A DNA stretch of 64,000 nucleotides from Clostridia bacterium (GCA_017510245.1 JAFWNQ010000024.1:1-64000), one strand, 5' to 3'; numbered from the stretch's first letter, positions 26,031 through 34,257 are shown. Notes: a model not told the origin generated them from the letters alone. Made by a program: numbers and translations.

Positions 26031-27164
26031 ATGAAAGAAATTGGAGTTTATATTCATATCCCTTTTTGTAAAAGTAAATGTTATTATTGTGACTTTAATT
26101 CTTTCTCAAATAAGGAAAATAGTATTAATGATTATATAGAATGTTTAAAAAAAGAAATAATAAATAAATCTAGTTTCGAATATCTGATAAAAACAATTTA
26201 TATAGGAGGGGGAACACCTTCATATATTGATTGTAAGTATATAGAAGAAATTCTTGGCATACTTCGAAATCATTATAATATATCAGAAGATGTAGAAATT
26301 ACAATTGAAGTTAATCCTGGAACAGCAAACAAAGATAAATTAGAAAAGTATTATGCAATAGGCATAAATAGATTAAGTATAGGATTGCAAACTTCAAATA
26401 ATCAAATTTTAAAATCTATAGGAAGAATTCATAGTTTTGAACAGTATAAACAAACAATAGATTTAGCGAAGCAAGCAGGATTTAGTAATATTAATTCAGA
26501 TATAATAATTGGACTTCCATCTCAAACTATATATGATATAGAAGATACAATTAATAGCTTAATAGATATGGGCTTACAACATATTTCTGTTTACTCTTTA
26601 ATTATTGAAGAAGGAACTGTACTTGAAAACAAAATTAAGAATAAAGAATTAAAATTACCTGATGAAGAAATTGAAAGATACATGTACTGGTTTGCTAAAA
26701 GAAAACTTGAAAAAAATGGTTTTAAACATTATGAAATATCAAATTTTGCTAAACCAGGATTTGTTTCAAAACATAATTTAGACTGTTGGAATCAAAAAGA
26801 ATATATAGGTTTTGGTGTTTCTGCATCATCTTATGAGAATAAAACTAGGTTTTCTAATATAGGCAATCTAGATGAATATATTAAGAATATAAATACTAAC
26901 AGCTTTGAGAAGAATTATATTATTGAAGAGAAACAGACTTTGGAAGCAGAACAAAATGAATTTATGATTTTAGGACTTAGAAAGATAAGTGGAATAAGAA
27001 TAAATGATTTTAGAAAAAAATTCGGAAGAAGTCCACTAATTGTTTATGAAAAACAAATAAAAGAATTAATAGCACAAGAATTAATAGCCTTAGATGTTGA
27101 TAGTATTAAATTAACAAAAAAAGGATTAGACTTTGCTAACTTAGTTTGGGAGGAATTTATATAA
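26031..27164 (+). CDS. hemW: Radical SAM heme chaperone HemW-like protein
   Basis: 377 residues from ATG 26031, set by GGGGAG nine bases upstream; the in-frame ATG at 26022 lies against that site. The radical SAM cluster motif is C-K-S-K-C-Y-Y-C-D-F with the fourth Cys position typical of HemN/HemW (CxxxCxxC). 'G-G-G-T-P-S' and 'L-S-I-G-L-Q-T' are family motifs. The C-terminal HemN domain (from about 290) is present. It is often annotated as oxygen-independent coproporphyrinogen III oxidase, but short forms like this act as heme chaperones. It follows whiA by one base. Confidence 0.92.
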   Translation: MKEIGVYIHIPFCKSKCYYCDFNSFSNKENSINDYIECLKKEIINKSSFEYLIKTIYIGGGTPSYIDCKYIEEILGILRNHYNISEDVEITIEVNPGTANKDKLEKYYAIGINRLSIGLQTSNNQILKSIGRIHSFEQYKQTIDLAKQAGFSNINSDIIIGLPSQTIYDIEDTINSLIDMGLQHISVYSLIIEEGTVLENKIKNKELKLPDEEIERYMYWFAKRKLEKNGFKHYEISNFAKPGFVSKHNLDCWNQKEYIGFGVSASSYENKTRFSNIGNLDEYIKNINTNSFEKNYIIEEKQTLEAEQNEFMILGLRKISGIRINDFRKKFGRSPLIVYEKQIKELIAQELIALDVDSIKLTKKGLDFANLVWEEFI

Positions 27165-27239
27165 TTTAAAAAGTACTTGACTAAAAAGTAAAAATAATAG
27201 TATTATTATGATGTGATTACAAATGAAAGGATGTTAATT

Positions 27240-28220
27240 ATGAATGAAGAAGAATTAAATAATGTAACAAATCAAAATGTAAACAATGTACCAGTGAATG
27301 AAGCAACACCACAGCAAAATTCAAGTATGAATTCAAACGTAAATGGAATGCCAGGAAACGTAGCACCACAACAAAATTCAAGTATAAATTCAAACGTAAA
27401 TGGAATGCCAGGAAACGTAGCACCACAACAAAATTCAAGTATAAATTCAAACGTTAATGGAATGCCAGGAAATATAGCACCACAACAGAATCTAAATATG
27501 AATACAAATGGAAATAATGTACAGCAAAACACAACAAACACCCAACAAAATCAAAATACAAATTATAGCAATATGGATACTAATGATAAAAATACAGTAT
27601 TCGGTACAACTCAAGATGGGAAGACAATTGACTCAGCAAGAAAAATAAAAGGAGAGCTTATAGGGGGATACATTTTATTTGGTATACCAGTAGAAATTAT
27701 TCTATATATCATAAATAGAGTGCTTATTAATACAAATATTGCTACAAATGTTTCTTTTGATTCTTTAGTTGCTTTGGCTCATAAAGCATTTGTAATAAGT
27801 ATACCACTAGCTATATTATCAATAGTTTTTAACTTACTTATTGTATTCCTTAGTTCAAAAACAACATTTTCAAAAAGAAAAATCAGAAGAATTGATATTG
27901 AAAATGTTATGAAAACTGTTACAATAGTATTTGTTATATGTGGATGCATATCAATATTTGGTAATGTTAAAAACTATAACAATATATCAAAGGCTGTAGA
28001 CACATTGAATAATTATTTTAAGATTATGGATAGCTATGGAAGCTCATTAAGTACTGAACTAAGTTCTTCAAACGAATATCAAAATGGAGCAGTAAAACTT
28101 AAGAAAATAAAAAGTGATTTTGGAATAAGAACAGGCATATTGGTTGTATCTAATTTAGCTGTAATTGGTTTAAGCATTGTTTTACAAAAGAGGTTGTTAG
28201 AACAAAATGCAGAAGAATAG
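27240..28220 (+). CDS. Membrane protein with Asn/Gln-rich 19-residue repeats
   Basis: 326 residues from ATG 27240 (GAAAGGA eight bases upstream). The first ~115 residues are low complexity, rich in Asn, Gln and Pro, with three copies of a 19-residue unit (S-N-V-N-G-M-P-G-N-V-A-P-Q-Q-N-S-S). The rest has about four membrane helices (about 148-168, 185-212, 230-250, 300-318) around a short outward loop. I do not recognise a family. The extended N-terminus may be cytoplasmic, since there is no signal peptide. TTGACT (27177), 18 bp, TATTAT (27201) is a likely promoter. The gene ends a plus-strand run before the tRNA genes. Confidence 0.6.
   Translation: MNEEELNNVTNQNVNNVPVNEATPQQNSSMNSNVNGMPGNVAPQQNSSINSNVNGMPGNVAPQQNSSINSNVNGMPGNIAPQQNLNMNTNGNNVQQNTTNTQQNQNTNYSNMDTNDKNTVFGTTQDGKTIDSARKIKGELIGGYILFGIPVEIILYIINRVLINTNIATNVSFDSLVALAHKAFVISIPLAILSIVFNLLIVFLSSKTTFSKRKIRRIDIENVMKTVTIVFVICGCISIFGNVKNYNNISKAVDTLNNYFKIMDSYGSSLSTELSSSNEYQNGAVKLKKIKSDFGIRTGILVVSNLAVIGLSIVLQKRLLEQNAEE
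27307..27490 (+). repeat. 57-bp tandem coding repeats, three copies
   Basis: Three near-identical 57-bp units begin at about 27307, 27364 and 27421 and differ by only a few bases. They lie inside the membrane protein gene and keep its frame. Confidence 0.9.
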
Positions 28221-28288
28221 AATTAGGCATTAGTTGGATACTGAATTATGAATTGATAGAATAAAAATCAAAAAATAAAGAAAAAGGC

Positions 28289-28317
28289 TTGACAGATATT
28301 TTAAAATATTATACAAT
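28289..28317 (+). promoter_or_regulatory. Promoter of the tRNA pair
   Basis: TTGACA (28289-28294), 17 bp, TACAAT (28312-28317), ending 19 bases before the first tRNA. Confidence 0.88.
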
Positions 28318-28336
28318 AAATATTGTTCAAGCAAAT

Positions 28337-28413
28337 GCGCCTTTAGCTCAGTTGGTCAGAGCATCCGGCTCATAACCGGCAGGTCCAAGGTTCGAATCCT
28401 TGAAGGCGCACCA
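28337..28413 (+). tRNA. tRNA with CAT anticodon (Met or Ile2)
   Basis: 77 nt including an encoded CCA. The acceptor arms GCGCCTT/AAGGCGC pair fully, and the D arm, the T arm (CAAGG TTCGAAT CCTTG) and the loop CTCATAA are intact. The CAT anticodon can be elongator Met or, with lysidine, Ile2. The loop CTCATAA and the C4-G69, C5-G68 pairs lean towards Ile2. Base pair 27-43 is a T-C mismatch. It is not an initiator tRNA: its first base pair (G1-C72) is formed. Confidence 0.95.
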
Positions 28414-28438
28414 TTTTTTATAAGATGGGAACATATGT

Positions 28439-28524
28439 GGGTAGGTGGCCGAGTGGCTAAAGGCGGCAGACTGTAAATCTGTTCTCGAAAGGGTACGATG
28501 GTTCGAATCCATCCCTGCCCACCA
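28439..28524 (+). tRNA. tRNA-Tyr (GTA)
   Basis: 86 nt, a class II tRNA with a long variable arm. GGGTAGG pairs with CCTGCCC, the anticodon loop is CTGTAAA (GTA), the T arm is GATGG TTCGAAT CCATC, and CCA is encoded. It is co-transcribed with the tRNA in front. Confidence 0.97.
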
Positions 28525-28560
28525 AAATAAAATACAAGTTGTACTTGTATTTTATTTTTA
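28524..28560 (+). terminator. Terminator of the tRNA operon
   Basis: AAAATAAAATACAAGT pairs perfectly with ACTTGTATTTTATTTT around TGT. Confidence 0.88.
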
Positions 28561-28691
28561 TAATTAATAGCGAACAAAAATTCGTAAAAGGAAACTTTTT
28601 ATAATTTTAACACTATTAAAGAAAAAGGCAATATTTGTGAAAACTCAACAATGAGATAAATAAAAAAGAATAGTATAGAAGGGGGCATTTT

Positions 28692-28940
28692 ATGAGAGAG
28701 AAGAACAATGAAATTATTTATTTGGAAAAGACTGTAAAGCTAATTGATATTGCAAAACGTATTGATGAGGATTAGAAGGGGATGATGATAAAGAAATGAA
28801 GGGAGCAAATTTTATATAAAAATGGAAAACAAACTATAGACAATAATACTTTAGCCGTTTTAACTTTATTAATAGCAGAATCAAATCCAAAAGAAAAAGA
28901 AGTTATTATAGACTTCGTAATGAATTTTTTAAACGAATAA
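28692..28940 (+). pseudogene. Decayed 83-codon frame with two in-frame stops
   Basis: After a good GGGGG-type ribosome site, ATG 28692 opens a 27-codon frame (M-R-E-K-N-N-E-I-I-Y) stopped by TAG 28773-28775. The same frame has TGA at 28797-28799 and then runs on for 46 codons with protein-like content (L-Y-K-N-G-K-Q-T, then L-L-I-A-E-S-N-P-K-E-K-E-V-I-I-D-F) to TAA 28940. It is best read as a remnant of a small gene, although the first 27 codons alone could be expressed. The rest of 28560-28690 shows nothing recognisable. Confidence 0.4.
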
Positions 28941-28984
28941 ATAATAATAATATGAACTAATTTATTAAAAAAATAGATTAACGT

Positions 28985-29012
28985 AGGGGCGACCAGTGGT
29001 CGCCTTTCTTTT
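28985..29012 (+). terminator. Hairpin terminator GGGCGACC/GGTCGCC
   Basis: GGGGCGACC and GGTCGCCTT flank a 3-base loop and are followed by TCTTTT. It stands after the decayed frame and before the repeat operator of the third surface-protein gene. Confidence 0.75.
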
Positions 29013-29089
29013 AATAATAAGTTATTATTAACTGCCGAGGAGAATAGTGTGATACTTTAATTGCTAAAAATATTTTAAAGATATAGATG

Positions 29090-29122
29090 TAATAAAAATG
29101 TTACATAAATGTAATAAAACTT
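29090..29122 (+). promoter_or_regulatory. Phased 11-bp direct repeats (copy C)
   Basis: TAATAAAAATG (29090), TTACATAAATG (29101) and TAATAAAACTT (29112) in exact 11-bp register. It matches copy A at about 31 of 36 positions, including the following G. Confidence 0.65.
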
Positions 29123-29149
29123 GGAAACCTTAGGTGGAGTAATTATATA
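29121..29149 (+). promoter_or_regulatory. Promoter adjoining copy C of the 11-bp repeats
   Basis: TTGGAA (29121-29126), 17 bp, TATATA (29144-29149). The -35 touches the last 11-bp unit, the position expected for an activator that contacts RNA polymerase. Confidence 0.55.
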
Positions 29150-29229
29150 TATATATCGCTAGTATTAGAGTATTGAAAACAAATATAATAAATGATAAAT
29201 ATATTATTAATATAATGGGAGGAAAGAAA

Positions 29230-30693
29230 ATGATAAACAAAAGAGAAGTAAGAATTAAAGAAAAAGGAATTACTTTGATTGCATTAATAGTAACAATCAT
29301 TGTGTTACTAATAGTAGCTGGAATTTCACTAAAAATGGCACTAGGAAATGATGGATTAATAAGCAAAACAAGAAGTGCAAAGAAAATGAGTGAAATTGCA
29401 GACACAATAGAAGATATTAACTTGATATTATATCAATGGCAACTCGTAAAAAACAGAAACAACAAAACATTCGATGAGTATTTAGACGAAAAGGTAGAAT
29501 CAGGAAATCTAGACGATTGGTATTCTAAAAATAGTGAATTATATACTTTAGTAAAAAACGAGTATGAGCAAGACGTTAATGAAAGAGGTAATCTAATTGG
29601 AGAGATAAGACTGGCTAAAAGTTTTAAAGAATATGATTATAAGATTACTTTTAATGCAAATGGTGGTAATTATAAATCAAACAAAAACATAAATACTTTA
29701 ATATATAATAATTACAGTGTAAACAAAAAAAGAGACGTAGTAAAACATCTATATACAAGGACTTTTAATGAAGATGGAGAACAAATAGATACAACAAGTT
29801 CACCTGAAACTGCAATAGAAACAAAAACTGCAAAAATTGATGGAGCCTCTAAACTGAAAATTAATATAAAACATGGAATTGTAGGAACGTTAGGAGCGAT
29901 TAAGTCGGTTCCACAACAGGAGCCATACCTTTGGGAATGTTCCTCTAGTGCACCAGGAACAGAAGAATTTGAAATTGAAGGAGATACAGTTAATTTATTC
30001 TTTGGAGGAGGCCTAGGAGGACTATACAATTATTATGGATACTATGCAACTATAATAGGATATGATTCTGACGGTAATGTTATTCAAGAGGAATTAGAAG
30101 AAAAAGAAAACAAGCTTTTAATAGATAGAGGAAATTATACATTACCAGTAAGATTTGAATCGGCATTTAGAGGATGGTATAGTGATGCAGAGTGTACAGA
30201 TGGAAATGAAGTATTATTCGACAATAATGGAATAATACAAAATCCAACTTCTAAAGATTTGACTGTATATGCTAAATGGGCAACAGAAACCATTTTTAAG
30301 AATTTTAATGGTGAAATAAGAACGGTTACAGGAGTGGCAGGTCCATCAGATTATGATCCAATACCTGCAAAATATTTAAAAAAATCATCAACACCTCCGG
30401 ATTTTGACAACAGTAGTATAATTAGTGAAATTCAAACACAAGATTCAGCATATCCAATTTATTTATGGTATATACAATCTAGTAAAACTTTATATTGGTA
30501 CTGTGAAGTTAGTACAAAAATGCGAGGAGATTATGACTTGTTTTATTTGTGGAAGGACATGGTACTAGTTGATTTTAGAGGCATAGATATGTCAGGAGTA
30601 ACGAGTTTTTCAAGAGATACAGGTTTTTGGTCGGGACATCCTTATGTACTAGACTCACAAATTATTTTTGATGAATCATACCCAGGACAATAG
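29230..30693 (+). CDS. Pilin-like leader protein with InlB-type beta repeat
   Basis: 487 residues from ATG 29230, set by GGGAGGA six bases upstream. The leader K-G-I-T-L-I-A-L-I-V-T-I-I-V-L-L has the prepilin-like Gly, again with Ala in place of Glu5, followed by a helical stalk. The middle is beta-rich with 'Y-K-I-T-F-N-A-N-G-G' and 'F-R-G-W-Y-S-D-A-E-C', the ends of Listeria-Bacteroides (InlB B-type) repeats. The last ~60 residues contain 'L-V-D-F-R-G-I-D-M-S-G-V-T-S-F-S', like the start of BspA/DUF285 repeats, but the protein ends soon after, next to palindromic repeats. The C-terminus may have been shortened. Predicted to be a surface-displayed, membrane-anchored protein. Confidence 0.7.
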   Translation: MINKREVRIKEKGITLIALIVTIIVLLIVAGISLKMALGNDGLISKTRSAKKMSEIADTIEDINLILYQWQLVKNRNNKTFDEYLDEKVESGNLDDWYSKNSELYTLVKNEYEQDVNERGNLIGEIRLAKSFKEYDYKITFNANGGNYKSNKNINTLIYNNYSVNKKRDVVKHLYTRTFNEDGEQIDTTSSPETAIETKTAKIDGASKLKINIKHGIVGTLGAIKSVPQQEPYLWECSSSAPGTEEFEIEGDTVNLFFGGGLGGLYNYYGYYATIIGYDSDGNVIQEELEEKENKLLIDRGNYTLPVRFESAFRGWYSDAECTDGNEVLFDNNGIIQNPTSKDLTVYAKWATETIFKNFNGEIRTVTGVAGPSDYDPIPAKYLKKSSTPPDFDNSSIISEIQTQDSAYPIYLWYIQSSKTLYWYCEVSTKMRGDYDLFYLWKDMVLVDFRGIDMSGVTSFSRDTGFWSGHPYVLDSQIIFDESYPGQ

Positions 30694-30708
30694 AATTTAG
30701 AGAAATCT

Positions 30709-30762
30709 CAAGGACGTATCATTCAAACACTTGAAAAAAGATGTTTGAATGATACGTCCTTG
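30709..30762. repeat. GGGACG-type palindrome 3 (GGACGTATC variant)
   Basis: Arms 30709-30729 and 30742-30762 are perfect 21-bp inverted copies (CAAGGACGTATCATTCAAACA) around 12 bases. It starts 15 bases after the stop of the pilin-like gene and might also act as its terminator. Confidence 0.9.
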
Positions 30763-30784
30763 AAATCTAATGTTAGACCTGGTT

Positions 30785-30836
30785 AGACTTGGGGACGTCC
30801 ATTAAAAGTCTAGCCTTAGGAACGTCCATTAATAGA
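30785..30836. repeat. Two direct GGACGTCCATTAA-type repeat remnants
   Basis: GGGGACGTCCATTAA (30791) and AGGAACGTCCATTAA (30819) lie as direct copies, the first flanked by AGACTT/AAGTCT. It looks like a rearranged member of the palindrome family. The rest of the 30837-30988 stretch contains no gene that I can support. Confidence 0.7.
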
Positions 30837-30988
30837 TTGAAAAAATTCTAAATTAAGAATATTAAGAAATAGTTACCAATGGATGCCAAGGTGTGCTGAG
30901 AGTTTTAACAATGCGATAATTACCTAAACAAATGTTATGCACAGGTTATAGTTTGAGAATAAAAATATTGTCTCTTTTAATAATATAG

Positions 30989-31017
30989 TTGAATTAAATT
31001 GTTCATTGTGATATATA
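30989..31017 (+). promoter_or_regulatory. Promoter of the flavin reductase gene
   Basis: TTGAAT (30989-30994), 17 bp, TATATA (31012-31017); TATAAT is also present two bases further on. Confidence 0.6.
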
Positions 31018-31040
31018 ATATAAAGAAATGGAGGTTTATT

Positions 31041-31595
31041 ATGAAAAAAGAATTAAAGGGGATAGCTGGTATCTTTCCTATGCCAGTATTAATGATAGCT
31101 ACATATAATGAAGATGGAAGCGTAGATGTAATGAATGCAGCTTGGGGAATGGCTCAAAGTATGTCACAGCTTAAATTAAACTTAACTGAGTCACATAAAA
31201 CTGTAAAAAACATTAAAAGAACTGGATGTTGTACGGTTTCACTTGCAACAAAAGATTATGTTGCAGAATCTGATTATTTAGGTATTGAATCAGCAAATAC
31301 AGTTACAAATAAATTTGAAAAATCAGGATTACATTGTGTAAAATCTGAAAATGTGGATGCTCCAGTTATAGAAGAATATCCAATATGTATGGAGTGCAAA
31401 CTGGTTGATTTTGAAAATGATGGAACTTTGCTTGATGTAGTAAATGTTTTAGCAGAAGAAAAATACGTAAATGAAGATGGAAGTATAAAGCTAGATGAAG
31501 TAGGTGTAATATCATATGATCCATATGGACATGGATATTATGAAGTAGGAAGTAAAATAGGTCAAGCGTTTAGTGAGGGAAAGAAATTAATATAA
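31041..31595 (+). CDS. Flavin reductase-like (flavoredoxin-type) FMN-binding protein
   Basis: 184 residues from ATG 31041, set by GGAGG six bases upstream. It has the split-barrel fold of flavin reductases and flavoredoxins: 'P-M-P-V-L-M-I-A-T-Y-N-E-D-G' at the start, 'N-A-A-W-G-M-A' in the FMN-binding loop, 'S-H-K-T-V-K-N-I-K-R-T-G' and 'V-G-V-I-S-Y-D-P-Y-G-H-G-Y-Y-E-V-G'. Cytoplasmic, probably an electron carrier or NAD(P)H:FMN reductase in an anaerobe. The start of the phosphate transporter gene is 24 bases downstream. Confidence 0.88.
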   Translation: MKKELKGIAGIFPMPVLMIATYNEDGSVDVMNAAWGMAQSMSQLKLNLTESHKTVKNIKRTGCCTVSLATKDYVAESDYLGIESANTVTNKFEKSGLHCVKSENVDAPVIEEYPICMECKLVDFENDGTLLDVVNVLAEEKYVNEDGSIKLDEVGVISYDPYGHGYYEVGSKIGQAFSEGKKLI

Positions 31596-31618
31596 AAGCA
31601 AAAGAGGGATAATGTATT

Positions 31619-32674
31619 ATGGAATTAAGTTTTACTAATTATATTGAACAATTAATAAACAAACCGGCATTGCTTGTTATTTCAATTTTGATAATGGGTG
31701 TTATATTGGTCAATGGATGGACAGATGCTCCTAATGCTATTGCAACTTGTGTATCTACCAGAACAATAAGACCTAAAAATGCAATAATAATGGCTGCAGT
31801 TTTTAATTTTCTAGGTGTACTTGTAATGACTATTCTAAGTTCAACTGTTGCTCAAACCTTGTACAATATAGCTAATTTTGGAGATAACTCTAAAAATGCT
31901 CTAATTGCTTTATGTGCAGGAATGGTTGCAATTGTTTCTTGGGCAGTAATTGCTTGGCTATTTGGAATTCCAACAAGTGAAAGTCATGCATTAATTGCTG
32001 GAGTATCAGGTGCAGCAATTGCAATACAACATGGAATATCAGGTATAAGCATGGATGAATGGAAAAAAGTATTATATGGACTAATTATGTCAGCAGTTTT
32101 AGGCTTTGCTTTTGGATATTTTATTACAAAAATAATTGAAAAGATTTGTAAGAACTTTGATAGAAGAAAAACAATTCCTTTTTTTAAAAAACTTCAAATC
32201 TTTAGTGGTGCTTCAATGGCATTTATGCATGGTGCACAAGATGGACAAAAGTTTATTGGAATATTTTTACTTGGAATTTCTTTAGCAAATGGTATTACTG
32301 GAGCAGAAGTATTTGAAATTCCAATATGGCTAATGATTTTGTGTTCAGTAATAATGACACTTGGAACATCAATTGGTGGATATAAGATAATAAAAACAGT
32401 TGGATTAAAAATGGTTAAACTTGAGGCTTATCAAGGAGCTTCAGCTGACATATCAAGTTCGATATGCCTATTAGTTTCAACTCTTTTTGGTATTCCAGTA
32501 AGTACAACACAGGTTAAAACAACAGCAATAATGGGAGTTGGAGCTTCGAGAAACCTATCAAAGGTTAATTGGGGAATAGTAAAGAACATGGTTTTGGCAT
32601 GGATTATAACTTTTCCGGCATGTGGACTATTAGGATATTTAACAACATTTATTTTTATGAGAATATTTGTATAG
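31619..32674 (+). CDS. pit: PiT-family inorganic phosphate transporter
   Basis: 351 residues with about ten membrane helices. The two inverted PiT signatures are present: 'G-W-T-D-A-P-N-A-I-A-T' near residue 32 and 'F-M-H-G-A-Q-D-G-Q-K' near residue 203. It takes up phosphate with a cation. The next gene, a PhoU-like DUF47 protein, is its usual accessory partner and starts 13 bases later. The GWTDAPNA form instead of GANDxxNA is common in Clostridia. Confidence 0.93.
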   Translation: MELSFTNYIEQLINKPALLVISILIMGVILVNGWTDAPNAIATCVSTRTIRPKNAIIMAAVFNFLGVLVMTILSSTVAQTLYNIANFGDNSKNALIALCAGMVAIVSWAVIAWLFGIPTSESHALIAGVSGAAIAIQHGISGISMDEWKKVLYGLIMSAVLGFAFGYFITKIIEKICKNFDRRKTIPFFKKLQIFSGASMAFMHGAQDGQKFIGIFLLGISLANGITGAEVFEIPIWLMILCSVIMTLGTSIGGYKIIKTVGLKMVKLEAYQGASADISSSICLLVSTLFGIPVSTTQVKTTAIMGVGASRNLSKVNWGIVKNMVLAWIITFPACGLLGYLTTFIFMRIFV

Positions 32675-32687
32675 TGAGGAGCGAGTG

Positions 32688-33308
32688 ATGAAAAAAGATG
32701 AATTAGATTATTTTGAAAGATTTAATAAAGATGCAGAAATAGCATTTCAAATGTCAACAATATTGAAAGATTATATATATAGTTTTGATTATAATCAATC
32801 AGAAACAGTAGAAAAGAAAGTTCATAGATTAGAAGTTGATGCCGATAAAAATATGCATAGTATATTAAAATACTTAGTTAAAGATTTCTTACCACCAATT
32901 GAAAGAGAAGACATAGTACTCCTTTCAAACAAACTAGATGATGTAGTGGATAATATTGATGAAATCGTTACTAATCTAGATATATTAGATGTTCAAATTG
33001 TAAGAGAAGATTTTAAAGAATTCATAAAGCTAGTATACAAGATGTGTGAAAAACAAAAAGAGATGATTTTTAAATTTAAGTATTTGAAAAAATATGATCA
33101 AATACATGAAATAGTCATAGAGCTAAATAGACTTGAGGGTGATGGTGACAAACTATATGAAAAAGCTATTATGAATTTATTTATCACAGAACATAATCCT
33201 GTTGAGATAATAAAATGGCAAAAAATCTATGAGAGTGTAGAAAACTTTTATGATTCTTGTGAAAGTGTTGCAAATACAGTTGGAGAAATAATATTGAAGA
33301 ATATGTAA
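32688..33308 (+). CDS. DUF47/PhoU-like Pit accessory protein
   Basis: 206 residues from ATG 32688 (GAGGAG six bases upstream). All-helical, with two PhoU-like three-helix bundles and the acidic metal-binding patterns 'H-R-L-E-V-D-A-D-K' and 'K-L-D-D-V-V-D-N-I-D-E'. DUF47 proteins are encoded beside PiT transporters and are thought to adjust their activity. A weak A-rich/T-rich hairpin (33317-33334) follows. Confidence 0.92.
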   Translation: MKKDELDYFERFNKDAEIAFQMSTILKDYIYSFDYNQSETVEKKVHRLEVDADKNMHSILKYLVKDFLPPIEREDIVLLSNKLDDVVDNIDEIVTNLDILDVQIVREDFKEFIKLVYKMCEKQKEMIFKFKYLKKYDQIHEIVIELNRLEGDGDKLYEKAIMNLFITEHNPVEIIKWQKIYESVENFYDSCESVANTVGEIILKNM

Positions 33309-33316
33309 AATGAAAA

Positions 33317-33334
33317 GGAAAAAAGATTTTTTCC
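33317..33334 (+). terminator. Weak hairpin after the pit operon
   Basis: GGAAAAAA pairs with TTTTTTCC around GA. A short, A/T-rich stem, so termination may be partial. Confidence 0.4.
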
Positions 33335-33335
33335 A

Positions 33336-33364
33336 TTGACATTTTATAAATTTCCCTTTAAAAT
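33336..33364 (+). promoter_or_regulatory. Promoter for the acyltransferase-like gene
   Basis: TTGACA (33336-33341), 17 bp, TAAAAT (33359-33364). Confidence 0.85.
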
Positions 33365-33399
33365 ATAGATGTAAAAAATATTTTAAAGGGGATTTTCAT

Positions 33400-34257
33400 A
33401 TGTTTGGACATCGTTCTGATGGAGTTGAACTAAAACACATTTCTCCAGAGTTTAAGTTAATACCAAATTTAATGAGTGAAAGAGATGATGCACAAGTATT
33501 CTTTAATCAAGATATTATAGTTACTCCAATTGATGAATATATTAGTAAGAAAGCTATGGAAGGAGAAAAATTTACATACATGGATGTAATGTTTGCATCT
33601 ATGCTTAGAATAATTGCTCAAAGACCTAAGCTTAATAGATTTGCTATTAATGGTAGAATTTACTCAAGAAAGAATATTACAATTTCTATTACAATAAAAA
33701 AATCTATGACTGATAGTGCTGATGAAAGTAATCTAAAAATACCATTTAATGGTACAGAAACAATTTATGAAGTACGTGATAAATTGGAAAGCTTGGTAAA
33801 AGAGAATAAAGCAACTGGTGAAGACGTTAATAACACAGATAAAACAGCAAGACTACTAACAAGAATTCCAACATCCCTAATAAAGTTTGTAGTATGGCTT
33901 ATAAAAAAATTAGATAAACATGGACATCTACCTAAATCACTAATTAGAGTTAGCCCTTTTCATACAAGTGCATATATTACAAATGTTGGTTCTTTAGGAA
34001 TAAATTCGATATACCATCATTTATACAATTTTGGAACAACTAGTATGTTCTTAGCTATGGGAAAAAAGAAAAAATCGTATGTGTATGTTGATGATGAAAT
34101 TAAGGAAGAAAAGTGCATCAACATTGCTTTTGTAGGTGATGAAAGAATATGCGATGGTTATTATTATGCAAATTCTTTTAGAAAAATGTGTAAATATTTA
34201 GCAAAGCCTGAACTTCTTGAAGAGCCAGGAGTATTGCTTTCAGATGATGAAATATAG
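33400..34257 (+). CDS. 2-oxoacid dehydrogenase/CAT-like acyltransferase fold protein without the catalytic His
   Basis: 285 residues. The C-terminal block 'V-G-D-E-R-I-C-D-G-Y-Y-Y-A' aligns with the D-H-R-x-x-D-G motif of dihydrolipoyl acyltransferases (E2) and chloramphenicol acetyltransferases, and 'Y-M-D-V-M-F-A-S-M-L-R' and 'I-T-N-V-G-S-L-G-I' are further fold landmarks. The catalytic His is Glu here, while the Asp-Gly remains. There is no lipoyl domain and no E1 or E3 gene nearby. It may be a non-acyltransferring paralogue or bind another substrate. AAAGGGG precedes the start. Confidence 0.65.
   Translation: MFGHRSDGVELKHISPEFKLIPNLMSERDDAQVFFNQDIIVTPIDEYISKKAMEGEKFTYMDVMFASMLRIIAQRPKLNRFAINGRIYSRKNITISITIKKSMTDSADESNLKIPFNGTETIYEVRDKLESLVKENKATGEDVNNTDKTARLLTRIPTSLIKFVVWLIKKLDKHGHLPKSLIRVSPFHTSAYITNVGSLGINSIYHHLYNFGTTSMFLAMGKKKKSYVYVDDEIKEEKCINIAFVGDERICDGYYYANSFRKMCKYLAKPELLEEPGVLLSDDEI

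Noticed and set aside
27307-27490. Regular 57-bp repeats as a CRISPR array
   Set aside because: Units are contiguous, near-identical and in frame with the protein; there are no variable spacers and no cas genes.
28356-28577. Minus-strand ORF across the two tRNA genes
   Set aside because: Its sequence is the complement of the tRNA genes, a frequent annotation artefact.
30877-30955. TPP riboswitch
   Set aside because: Only fragments of the thi-box fit, the supporting helix cannot pair, and the gene promoter at 30989 is downstream.
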